Source of the DNA: CAYOWK01 sp964407665
GTDB taxonomy: Bacteria; Pseudomonadota; Alphaproteobacteria; Caulobacterales; Hyphomonadaceae
Reading direction: 5' to 3'
NCBI GenBank assembly: GCA_964407665.1
Contig: CAYOWK010000067.1
Span: 1 to 17,230 of the forward strand
Length of the DNA: 17,230 bases
Shown: piece after piece, positions 6,567 through 14,032 of the stretch
How positions within the stretch are numbered: position 1 is the stretch's first letter
How the letters are laid out: each line of letters starts with the position of its first letter
Notes under the pieces: model-generated
The model's input: only the letters and a program-made list of their open reading frames with translations
Databases searched by the model: none
Told to the model about the DNA's origin: nothing
Translations under genes and position numbers: made by a program

Positions 6567-8159
6567 TCAGAGATCGGACCCGCTCGCGACGCCAGGCGCC
6601 CCCTTCTCCCGCCGCAGCGATCCCCTGATCTCCTGAAGGGTGACGGCCTTCAGCGCCAGTGCTGCGCCGCCGTAGATCGCAAACCCGCCGAGCGCGACGA
6701 CAATCACCGCGATCTCCTTCTTCCACAGCAGGTCGGACAGCAGCGGATACTGCCACGCGCAGACGCCGGCAAAGAGACCCATCACCAGGCTGGCGACGCC
6801 CAGCTTCGCGAGCTTGACCCAGGCCTTCGAGCTGATCCGGTAGAGCTTCTCTTTCGCCAGCGTGCCCGCCAGCAGGACGATGTTGAACCAGCCCGACAGG
6901 CTTGTAGCGATGGCGAGACCGATCGCGCCGTCGACGCCCACGGTGGGCAGCCAGAACCACAGCCCCGCCCCGATCACCGTATTGAGGGCGACGCTCGCGA
7001 GGGAAAACTTCATCGGGGTCTTGGTGCGCTGCCGCGCGAAGTAGGGCGGCGTGAACACCTTGGCGAGCACGAAGGCGGGAACGCCCCACGCAAACTGGCG
7101 GAGCACCTCGGCCGTCCGGCGCGCATCGTCTGACGTGAACGCGCCGCGCGTGACCGTAGCGTCGATGATGAAGTACGGCATGACCAGCAGCGCGACTGCC
7201 GCGGGCAGCGTGAACGCCATCGACAACCCGATCCCGTCGTCCATCGCCTTGTCGGCTGCGGCGTCGTCGGCTTCCGCAAAGTGACGCGACAGCCTCGGCA
7301 CAAGCGCGAGGCCGACTGCGACGCCGATCAGCCCGAGCGGCAGCTGATAGAGGCGCTCAGAGTTATAGAGAACGGCGCGAGCGCCTTCGTCCGAGCCGGA
7401 TAGCGCCTGGCTCACCAGCGTGTTGATCTGGATGGCGCCGCCCGCGATGACGCCGGGAATGGCTATGCTGACGACCCGCTTCACGCTGGCGCTGAACACC
7501 GGCAGGCCGACACGGATATCGACGCCCAGCCGCCGCACGCCGATCCACAGCAGCGCACACTGCAGTATACCCGAAGCGGTTGTGACGGCCGCTGCAATCA
7601 GCGCAGCCATGTGCCGGTCTGGAACCACGAACAGCGGGATCAGCGTGCAGATGTTGAGAAGCATCTGCGCGCCGGTCGACAGCGCGAACCGTCCGAGCGT
7701 GTTCAGGACCCCCGACAGCAGCGACGCCAGCGTCATGCATGCCAGATAGGGCATGGTCAGCTGCGCCATCAGCGTGGCGGTCGCAATGGTCTCGGGATCG
7801 TCGACGTAGGCAGACAGCAGGAACGGCATCAGCCACGGCATCGCGATCTCGACCGCGATGATCAGCAGCGACACGATGGTGAGGATGAAGGCCATCGCCT
7901 GCGAAGCGGTGCGGTCAGCCGCGACAGGTCCTTCCGTCGCCCTCTCGCTGGCATAGACCGGCACGAAGGCCTGGGCGAACGCGCCCTCGGCAAACAGGCG
8001 GCGGAACACGTTGGGCAGCATCTGGGCGGTCGCCCACGCATCCATGTAGGAGCCCTGCCCGCCGAACCGGTAGTTAAGGGCAAGATCGCGCGCAAAGCCG
8101 AGAATGCGGCTCATCATCGTGAGGCCAGTCTGCACGAAGACGTTGCGCGCGAGCGACAT
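6567..8159 (-). CDS. murJ: Lipid II flippase MurJ (MviN)
   Basis: Moves the peptidoglycan precursor lipid II across the inner membrane. The 530-residue protein has the usual length and the repeated hydrophobic segments expected of the 14-helix MOP-superfamily fold. The N-terminal signature MMSRILGFARDLAL carries Arg18 and Arg24, matching residues essential in E. coli MurJ. Asp40 and Arg53/54 (in LPNVFRRLFAEGAFAQAFVP) match further conserved cavity and helix-2 positions. Other family stretches are SDEGARAVLYNSERLYQLPLG in mid-protein and PPYFARQRTKTPMKFS, the conserved loop before the last third. The ATG at 8159-8157 has AGGA about seven bases upstream. It starts 27 bases after the stop of glnD on the same strand, so the two are probably co-transcribed, an arrangement I know from other alphaproteobacteria. 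No terminator is seen between them. Confidence 0.96.
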   Translation of the reverse strand: MSLARNVFVQTGLTMMSRILGFARDLALNYRFGGQGSYMDAWATAQMLPNVFRRLFAEGAFAQAFVPVYASERATEGPVAADRTASQAMAFILTIVSLLIIAVEIAMPWLMPFLLSAYVDDPETIATATLMAQLTMPYLACMTLASLLSGVLNTLGRFALSTGAQMLLNICTLIPLFVVPDRHMAALIAAAVTTASGILQCALLWIGVRRLGVDIRVGLPVFSASVKRVVSIAIPGVIAGGAIQINTLVSQALSGSDEGARAVLYNSERLYQLPLGLIGVAVGLALVPRLSRHFAEADDAAADKAMDDGIGLSMAFTLPAAVALLVMPYFIIDATVTRGAFTSDDARRTAEVLRQFAWGVPAFVLAKVFTPPYFARQRTKTPMKFSLASVALNTVIGAGLWFWLPTVGVDGAIGLAIATSLSGWFNIVLLAGTLAKEKLYRISSKAWVKLAKLGVASLVMGLFAGVCAWQYPLLSDLLWKKEIAVIVVALGGFAIYGGAALALKAVTLQEIRGSLRREKGAPGVASGSDL

Positions 8160-8186
8160 GGGCGGTCCTGTGCAGGTGAGCCGGGA

Positions 8187-11027
8187 TCAGCGGTTGGTGG
8201 AGGCGCGCGAGCGCGCCAGGGTATGGGCGGGAATGCGGGGCGGATTGGGAGCGCTGGCGCGCAGCATCGTCTCAAGCCGCCGGGACAGATCCTCGTCCAT
8301 GTCCTCGGGCATGGGCGAGCCGTCCTGCATGTCCACGTAGAACACGTCATAGACCCGCTCTCCATACGAGCCGACGTGGGCCGAGCGGATGGAAAGGCCG
8401 CTCTCGGCCAGGACGCGGGCGATGTCGTAGAGCACGCCCGGCCGGTCTCGGCCCGACACCTCGATGATGGTGTGGAGCGCAGTCGGGGTCCGCTCGATAC
8501 GGACAACCGGCGATACGATGAAGGCGGAGAGCCGCCGTGTCGGGGCCGGGGCCTTGGCAGGTTTGCGAACCCCCTCCCCTCCGGCAGCGGCCGTTCTCAG
8601 GTCATTCAGGGTCCGCTCGAGCGCCGCCACGTGGTCGGAGCCCAGAGGGGCGCCCTTGGCGTCCTGCACATCGAAGATGTCGAGGACCCGCTCGCCCTCG
8701 CTGGCATAAAGGTGGGCGGCGGCGACGTTGGCGCCGTTTGCTGTCAGCGCGCCGCAGAGGTCTGCGAAGAGGCCGACGCGGTCCGGCGCCGAAACGAGGA
8801 TCTCGGTCGCCGAGCGCCCCCTGTCGACCTGAGCCGCCACGACAATCGGCGTGTCGCGGCCGGACGAGAGGCTCGCAGCGTGCCGGGCATGGGTGTCGGC
8901 TGTGAACTGGACCCAGTAGGCGTCTTCCACGTTGAGCAGCCCCGGTGGCGGATTGCCGATCTTCGCGCGAAGCTCTGCACGCGCAGCCTCCGCGCGGTCG
9001 GCAAGCTGGGCGCGCACGCCCGTGGCGTCGGTCCGGCCACCGCGCAGGGCCGCCTCGGTTGCATAGTAGAGATCGCGAAGCAGCTGGCCCTTCCAGGCGT
9101 TCCAGACTCCGGGGCCGACGGCGCGGATGTCTGCAACCGTCAGCACCAGCAAAAGGCGCAGGCGCTCGACAGTCTCGACCTCGCGGGCGAACGTCGAAAT
9201 GGTGGTGGGATCCGAGATGTCGCGCCGCTGGGCGGTGTCGCTCATGACAAGGTGATGCCCGACCAGCCAGGCGACGAGTTCGGCCTCTTCTTCCGGCAGC
9301 CCGAGACGCAGGCAGGCGGTGCGGGCCTGCTTGGCGCCTTCGATCTGCTGGTCGCCCTTGCCCTTGCCGGTGTCGTGCAGAAGCATCGCCAGATAGAGCG
9401 CCCTGCGATTCTGGATCCTCGGGAAGATTTCCGTCGCGAGCGGATGGCTGTCCTTGTAGCGGCCCTGCTCGATGGCGTGGATCGTCTCCACGGCCATCAG
9501 CGTGTGCTCGTCCACCGTGAAGTGGTGATACATGTTGAACTGGGTGCGTCCGACGATGCCGCCGAACTCCGGCAGGAACCGGCCGAGGACACCCGCCTCG
9601 TTCATCAGGTCCAGCACCTTGGGGCGCGGATGCCGGAACGTGACGATGTCGAGAAACATCGAGCGCGCATCCTCGTCATACCGGATGCTGCGCGACAGGA
9701 CGGACAGCGACCGCCGGGCCGCCGACATCGCTTCGGGATGGATATCGAGGTTCCGCTCGCCTGCGAGCCAGAACAGCTTGAGGACCTTCGGCGGATCCGA
9801 CAGGAAGACATCGGGGGACGTGATCGAGAGTCGGCCCCCGTCATTGCAGAAGCCTTCGCTGACGACTGGCAGGGCTGCAACCTTCGGCGCCAGAAGGCGC
9901 GTACGCCCGCCCGGCTTCTTCTTCTGCTCCGTCTCAAGCTTCGCGCAGAGAATGCGGGTCAGCGAGCCGACCTCCTTTGCCGCGAGGAAGTAACGCTTCA
10001 TGAAGCGCTCGACCGCGGTGGCGTTCTGGCGGTCGCCATATCCCATGCGCGAGGCCATTTCCGGTTGCAGGTCGAACGACAGGCGCTCTTCCGGACGGCC
10101 CGTGAGATAGTGAAGGTGGCAGCGCACGGTCCACAGGAAGCGCGCCTCCCGCATGTAGGCGGCCTTGTCGTGAGCCGTGAACGCCGAGTTGTCGAGCACC
10201 TGCTCGAGATTGTCGCCGCCGTGGATGTACTTCGCGATCCAGTAGAGGGTCTGCAGGTCGCGCAGCCCGCCCTTCCCGTCCTTGACGTTGGGCTCGACCC
10301 TGTAGCGGGAATCGCCGTCCTTGCCGTGGCGGTCGTCTCGCTCGGCGAGCTTGGCGGCAACGAACTCGGGGCCCCGGCCGGTCACGATATCCTTCTGGTA
10401 TCGCTCCGAAAGCTTCTCGTAGAGAGCCTGGTCTCCGAACAGGAAGCGGCGATCCAGGATCGAGGTCCGGATCGTCACGTCCTCCTTCGACAGCTTTATG
10501 CATTCATCGACCGTCCGGAACGCGTGGCCGACCTTCAGCCCCATGTCCCAGAGCGCGTACAGCAGATACTCGATGACGCTCTCGGCCCAGGCCGTCTGCC
10601 TGTAGTTCCGGACGAACAGCAGATCGACATCCGAAGACGGCGCAAGAACGTTTCGGCCATAGCCCCCGACGGCCAGCACAGCCAGTCGCTCGGCCTCGGT
10701 CGGGTTGTGGGCCCGGAAGATGTGCTGGACGGTGAACTCCAGCAGGGCTGTCAGGGCTTCGTCCATGACGGCCGACAGGAGATGGGCCGTATCGAGGCCG
10801 TCCGCCCCCTCCTCCAGCCGCTCCTGCGCGATCATCCGGCCCCGGAACAGGGCCGAGTGAATCAGGTCGAGCGCGCGCGCGCGCTGGGCGGCAGGGTTCG
10901 AGGCGTTGTCGAGGGCGGCGGCGTTCAAAAGCACGCGCAGCTTGCGGCCGTCGACGATGTCGGCGATGCGCCAGGGGCGCGGACGCGGCGGCAGATACGG
11001 TCGGGAAAGCGAAGCAGTCTCTGTCAT
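8187..11027 (-). CDS. glnD: Bifunctional PII uridylyltransferase / uridylyl-removing enzyme
   Basis: Senses glutamine and adds or removes UMP on PII signal proteins (GlnB/GlnK), so controlling glutamine synthetase and nitrogen regulation. At 946 residues it has the family length and all four domains in order. The nucleotidyltransferase domain has GGYGRNVLAPSSDVDLLF (121-138), with GG and the metal-binding Asp133/Asp135. A helical linker carries KDGKGGLRDLQ (249-259). The HD domain has LLHDTGKGKG (549-558; His551-Asp552) and GHHLVMSDTA (590-599). There are two C-terminal ACT domains, about 741-810 (PDRVGLFADLCGALTANG) and 851-920 (RDRPGVLYDIARVLAESG). The ATG at 11027-11025 has only a weak GGGCG-type ribosome site, so expression may be low. 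It is upstream of murJ and downstream of a structured spacer. PII and glutamine synthetase genes are not in the window. Confidence 0.97.
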   Translation of the reverse strand: MTETASLSRPYLPPRPRPWRIADIVDGRKLRVLLNAAALDNASNPAAQRARALDLIHSALFRGRMIAQERLEEGADGLDTAHLLSAVMDEALTALLEFTVQHIFRAHNPTEAERLAVLAVGGYGRNVLAPSSDVDLLFVRNYRQTAWAESVIEYLLYALWDMGLKVGHAFRTVDECIKLSKEDVTIRTSILDRRFLFGDQALYEKLSERYQKDIVTGRGPEFVAAKLAERDDRHGKDGDSRYRVEPNVKDGKGGLRDLQTLYWIAKYIHGGDNLEQVLDNSAFTAHDKAAYMREARFLWTVRCHLHYLTGRPEERLSFDLQPEMASRMGYGDRQNATAVERFMKRYFLAAKEVGSLTRILCAKLETEQKKKPGGRTRLLAPKVAALPVVSEGFCNDGGRLSITSPDVFLSDPPKVLKLFWLAGERNLDIHPEAMSAARRSLSVLSRSIRYDEDARSMFLDIVTFRHPRPKVLDLMNEAGVLGRFLPEFGGIVGRTQFNMYHHFTVDEHTLMAVETIHAIEQGRYKDSHPLATEIFPRIQNRRALYLAMLLHDTGKGKGDQQIEGAKQARTACLRLGLPEEEAELVAWLVGHHLVMSDTAQRRDISDPTTISTFAREVETVERLRLLLVLTVADIRAVGPGVWNAWKGQLLRDLYYATEAALRGGRTDATGVRAQLADRAEAARAELRAKIGNPPPGLLNVEDAYWVQFTADTHARHAASLSSGRDTPIVVAAQVDRGRSATEILVSAPDRVGLFADLCGALTANGANVAAAHLYASEGERVLDIFDVQDAKGAPLGSDHVAALERTLNDLRTAAAGGEGVRKPAKAPAPTRRLSAFIVSPVVRIERTPTALHTIIEVSGRDRPGVLYDIARVLAESGLSIRSAHVGSYGERVYDVFYVDMQDGSPMPEDMDEDLSRRLETMLRASAPNPPRIPAHTLARSRASTNR

Positions 11028-11103
11028 GGCGCCCGGTTCTAGCGCTGTTCAGCCTTTCCGGACAGTGAAGGATGCACGCGGGCGAGGCTGGTGATCCGGC
11101 AGG

Positions 11104-11214
11104 CTGACGCCAGACAGCAATAAGCCCGGATCGGGCGATCCGGGCTGCTGCTGAGCCATCCGGGGAGGGTGAGCCGGGTCCGGGGGAGGACGGATCCAGC
11201 GGCTCTGGCGTCAG
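11104..11214 (-). other. Structured spacer between the small membrane protein gene and glnD, with weak terminator hairpin
   Basis: An outer stem of perfect eleven-base arms, CTGACGCCAGA (11104-11114) with TCTGGCGTCAG (11204-11214), encloses two more pairings. One is AGCCCGGATC-GGGC-GATCCGGGCT (11123-11146), with outer CAGCA/TGCTG flanks. The other is a looser stem GAGCC/GGCTC (11171-11175/11201-11205) with inner TCCG/CGGA. In minus-strand RNA the fold begins three bases after the small gene's stop codon. The 10-base-pair hairpin is followed by TTATT, so it could act as a modest terminator. No known RNA family is recognised: it lacks the SRP RNA and tmRNA hallmarks. Confidence 0.5.
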
Positions 11215-11217
11215 GAG

Positions 11218-11478
11218 CTACCAGGCGAGGAAAACGGTCCCGGCGAGGTAGGCGGCGGCGGCAATGGAAGCCGCCAGGAGCGCGAGGCTGCCCACATACT
11301 CAACCGAGCGGATGTGGGGGACGTTGTTGATCAGGCCNNNNNNNNNNNNNNNNNNNNNNNNNNNNNNNNNNNNNNNNNNNNNNNNNNNNNNNNNNNNNNN
11401 NNNNNNNNNNNNNNNNNNNNNNNNNNNNNNNNNNNNNACCGAGCGGATGTGGGGGACGTTGTTGATCAGGCCGTACAT
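11218..11478 (-). CDS. Very small single-span membrane protein, interrupted by scaffold gap
   Basis: On the minus strand the gene starts at ATG 11478-11476, with GGAG eight bases upstream, and stops at 11220-11218. The assembly gap (100 N) falls inside it with the same 35 bases on each side. If gap and duplicate are collapsed (135 bases, a whole number of codons), the product is 41 residues. That is a short polar start MYGLINNVPHIRSVEYV followed by one hydrophobic segment of about 24 residues rich in Ala and Leu, ending FLAW. It looks like a small inner-membrane protein with one helix. I do not recognise it. An AT-rich region and a TATAAG box (11541-11536) lie upstream and a structured 3' flank follows, which fits a separate expressed gene. 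True length stays uncertain until the gap is closed. Confidence 0.5.
   Translation of the reverse strand: MYGLINNVPHIRSXXXXXXXXXXXXXXXXXXXXXXXXXXXXXXXXXXGLINNVPHIRSVEYVGSLALLAASIAAAAYLAGTVFLAW
11303..11472. repeat. 35-base direct duplicate flanking the gap
   Basis: The copies at 11303-11337 and 11438-11472 match at every base and code in the same frame for GLINNVPHIRS plus the edge of the next codon. Most likely this is a duplicated contig end rather than a biological repeat; a real tandem repeat spanning the gap cannot be excluded. Confidence 0.8.
11338..11437. other. Assembly gap of exactly 100 N
   Basis: Exactly 100 undetermined bases, the usual placeholder for an unknown scaffold gap. 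The 35 bases before it (11303-11337) are identical to the 35 bases after it (11438-11472), which is what an unmerged overlap between two contig ends looks like. Confidence 0.97.
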
Positions 11479-11734
11479 GGTGTTCTCCAGGTTCTTTTCT
11501 GTTTGCGCCTGCCGCCCTGTTGGGTCGTCCAGCCGCTTATAAGAACTTGAATGCAACCTCCGTGCCAGTTTCTGTTAACTGCATGTTGCCTTGTTTTTAT
11601 TGTTTTTTCCGTTGAGAGGATTCACGTTTAGCCGACAAGGGCTGCGGGGCTCGCCGAGAGGTTGGCGATTTTGGCCACCAAGTGGCGAAAATGCGCAGGG
11701 CAGCCGCAAAATTTCACCCACCTTGCCGGCTGGC
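11479..11734. promoter_or_regulatory. AT-richer non-coding region upstream of the small membrane protein
   Basis: This is most of the 318-base space between the small membrane protein gene and the S9 peptidase gene (both minus strand); the rest is the peptidase terminator. Positions 11536-11600 are clearly richer in A and T than the surroundings. A minus-strand -10-like box TATAAG (11541-11536) lies about 60 bases before the small gene's start, but the -35 position is poor. An inverted repeat, ATTTT-G-GCCAC-CAA-GTGGC-G-AAAAT, occupies 11668-11692. No convincing gene is seen on either strand. Confidence 0.35.
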
Positions 11735-11768
11735 CAAAAGAAAGGGCCAGCCGCAGGCGGCTGGCCCC
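11735..11768 (-). terminator. Rho-independent terminator of the S9 peptidase gene
   Basis: Perfect ten-base-pair stem GGGCCAGCCG (11744-11753) with CGGCTGGCCC (11758-11767) and a CAGG loop. In the minus-strand RNA it is followed by TTTCTTTTGG. It lies 29 bases after the peptidase stop codon and probably ends the mutS-peptidase transcript. Confidence 0.85.
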
Positions 11769-11796
11769 ATCCGAAATCGAGAAATCCCGCGACGGC

Positions 11797-13995
11797 TCAG
11801 GCCGGGAACGGGCCGCCGGCTTCCTCTGCGCCCATGGCCTTCATCGAGAACGCGAAATCGCGGGCCGTATCCTTGAGACGGTCGAAGCGGCCGCCTCCCC
11901 CGCCGTGTCCGGCCGTCATGTCGATGTTGAGCAGGTAGGGCCCGCCCTTCGGCGCCCGGTCGCGCAGCTGGGCGATATACTTCGACGGCTCCCAGTAGGT
12001 AACCCGCGGGTCCGACAGACCTCCGCTCGCCAGCGTCGGCGGATAGGGACGATCCGACACGTTCTCGTACGGGGAGTAGCTGGCGATGTAGTCGTAGGCC
12101 GCCGGGTCGGTCAGGGGGTTGCCCCACTCCGGCCATTCGGGCGGCGTCAGCGGCAGGGTGTCGTCGCTGATCGTGTTGAGCACATCCACGAACGGCACGC
12201 CGGCGACGTAGCCGCCGAACAGGCCGTCTGGCGCCACAACCATCACGCCGCCCACCAGCATGCCGCCAGCCGAACGGCCGTGCGCCACGATCCGTCCACG
12301 CGAGGCGTACTTGCGGGCGACCAAGTCCTCTGCAACGGCCACGAAGTCGGTGAAGGAGTTGATCTTGCGGTCCTTGCGGCCCTGCTCGAACCAGTCCCAT
12401 CCCTTGTCGGCGCCGCCGCGCACGTGCGCCAGCACATAGATCCAGCCGCGGTTCACCAGCGAGAAGCTCGACGGGTTGAAGCTGGCGTCGAGCGTGCTGC
12501 CGTAGGCGCCATAGCCGTAGAGGAAGACCGGCTCGCTGCCGTCGAGCTTGGCCGACGCCTGCCGCAGCACGGTGACGGGCACTTCGGCGCCGTCCTTGGC
12601 CTTGGCCATGAACCGCTCGGCGACGTAGTTCGCAGGATCGTGTCCCGAGGGGATTTCCTGGGTCTTGCGCAGCGTCTTGGCGCCCGTCGCCATGTCATAG
12701 TCGAAGGTCTGGCTGGGCGTCGTGGGCGAGGAGTAGTCGTACCGGATCACGGTCGTGTCGAATTCATAGCTGCCCTGCAGGCCGAGGTCGAAGGCCTGCT
12801 CGGTCTGTTCGATCGCCGTCTCGGCGCCCGTTCCCCTCGCCCTTATGACAATGCGAGGCAGCGCGTTCAGCCGCTCGAGCCGTACGAGGTGGTTGGCGTA
12901 GGCGTCGATACCCTGGATGTAGCGGCCGGGCTCGTGCGGCAACACATCGGTCCATGCGCTGCGGTCCGTCTTGCCGAGCGGGGCCGAGACGATCTTGAAA
13001 TCGACCGCGCCGCCGGTGTTGGTGTGGATGTACCACTTCCCGTCGAAATGCACGGGCCGGTAGATCTCCCCGGTCTTGCGCTCGGCAAACAGGACGGGCG
13101 CCGCCGACGGGTTCGCTGCGGGGATCACCCAGAATTCCGACGTTTCCTGATCTTCGGTCCCGATCAGGATGAACCCGCCGCTCTGGGTCGGGGAGACGCC
13201 GACGAACATGCCGACATCTTTTTCCTCATAGATCATCACGTCGTCAGCCGCCGTACCCCGGGTGGGGCGCCGGAAGACCTTGGCGGGCCGGCCATTGTCG
13301 TCGCGCCAGACCCAGAACAGCCAGGCGCTGTCCGGCGACCAGGCAAAATCGCCATAGGCGTCCGTTACCGGGTTCGCCAGAACCTCGCCGGTCGCCAGAT
13401 CCTTGATGTAGATCGTCCAGACCTCGGACCCCTGCTCGTCGGCGGCATAGGCGAACAGCTTGTGATCCGGCGAGGGCGATGTTGCGCCGAGACGGAAGAA
13501 GGCCTTGCCCTCCGCCAGCGGGTTCGCATCCAGAAGAACCTCCTCCGGGCCCTCCTGCCCCTTCGGACGCCGCGCAAGCACAGGCTGAGACTGACCGGCG
13601 TTGAAACGACGGTAGTATTCATGGGGACCATAGGGAGACGGCACCGAGGTGTCGTCCTGCTTGAAGCGGGCCTTCATCTCCTCGAACAGGGTCTCCCGCA
13701 GGCCAGAGGCGCCCGCCATCATCTCGTCGAAATAGGTGTTCTCCGCCGTGAGATGGTCGCGGATTTCGGCATTGAGGACAGACGGATCCTTGAGGACCTC
13801 CTGCCAGCGGTCGTCCTTCATCCACTTGTAGTTGTCGACGCGGGTCCGGCCCAGCTGCTCGATGGTGACGGGTTTCTTCGGGGCGACCGGCGGCACGGGA
13901 ACCGCCGCGGCCACGCCACCGGTATCGCCGCAACCGGCCAGAGCTCCGAACGCCGCGAGTGCGACGCCGGATTTGAGAAACAGCCTGCGGTCCAT
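11797..13995 (-). CDS. S9A family serine peptidase, oligopeptidase B type, lipoprotein signal
   Basis: A 732-residue prolyl-oligopeptidase-family enzyme. The catalytic part matches oligopeptidase B, which cleaves short peptides after Arg/Lys: YGYGAYGSTLDASF (493-506), HVRGGADKGW (524-533), GRSAGGML with the nucleophile Ser575, PFVDVLNTISDDTLPLT (601-617), EWGNP (623-627), GLSDPRVTYWEP with Asp662, and TAGHGGGGGR with His697. The preceding region (about 110-440) is the seven-bladed propeller that limits substrates to small peptides. Unusually for this subfamily, the N-terminus is a lipoprotein-type signal: a twin-arginine-like DRRLFLK (2-8), then LAGC with Cys22. The enzyme is therefore predicted to be membrane-anchored outside the cytoplasm. 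The ATG at 13995-13993 has AGGGG about six bases upstream. It begins 37 bases after the mutS stop, so co-transcription is likely. Exact specificity is inferred. Confidence 0.93.
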   Translation of the reverse strand: MDRRLFLKSGVALAAFGALAGCGDTGGVAAAVPVPPVAPKKPVTIEQLGRTRVDNYKWMKDDRWQEVLKDPSVLNAEIRDHLTAENTYFDEMMAGASGLRETLFEEMKARFKQDDTSVPSPYGPHEYYRRFNAGQSQPVLARRPKGQEGPEEVLLDANPLAEGKAFFRLGATSPSPDHKLFAYAADEQGSEVWTIYIKDLATGEVLANPVTDAYGDFAWSPDSAWLFWVWRDDNGRPAKVFRRPTRGTAADDVMIYEEKDVGMFVGVSPTQSGGFILIGTEDQETSEFWVIPAANPSAAPVLFAERKTGEIYRPVHFDGKWYIHTNTGGAVDFKIVSAPLGKTDRSAWTDVLPHEPGRYIQGIDAYANHLVRLERLNALPRIVIRARGTGAETAIEQTEQAFDLGLQGSYEFDTTVIRYDYSSPTTPSQTFDYDMATGAKTLRKTQEIPSGHDPANYVAERFMAKAKDGAEVPVTVLRQASAKLDGSEPVFLYGYGAYGSTLDASFNPSSFSLVNRGWIYVLAHVRGGADKGWDWFEQGRKDRKINSFTDFVAVAEDLVARKYASRGRIVAHGRSAGGMLVGGVMVVAPDGLFGGYVAGVPFVDVLNTISDDTLPLTPPEWPEWGNPLTDPAAYDYIASYSPYENVSDRPYPPTLASGGLSDPRVTYWEPSKYIAQLRDRAPKGGPYLLNIDMTAGHGGGGGRFDRLKDTARDFAFSMKAMGAEEAGGPFPA

Positions 13996-14032
13996 GCCTA
14001 GCCCCTGAAAAACTGGAGCCGGACTTGAGCAG

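Noticed and set aside
10866..10882. GC dinucleotide run in glnD
   Set aside because: Falls in ordinary Arg-Ala codons of a high-GC gene; no sign of function.
7611..11042. 1143-codon open frame on the plus strand across murJ and glnD
   Set aside because: Lies antisense to two clearly recognised genes. Its product is Arg/Gly/Asp/His-rich with no known domain, typical of a GC-rich antisense shadow frame.
11123..11146. Possible SRP RNA or other known small RNA at the glnD spacer
   Set aside because: The GGTCAGGTCCGGAAGGAAGCAG-type core of SRP RNA and any tmRNA features are absent; kept only as an unclassified structured region.
11560..11600. CtrA-like site (TTAA-N7-TTAA) around GTTAACTGCATGTTGCC
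   Set aside because: Only the first half-site matches; the second half reads TTGC.
11662..14001. 779-codon open frame on the plus strand
   Set aside because: Antisense to the full S9 peptidase gene, with the same shadow composition and no domain.
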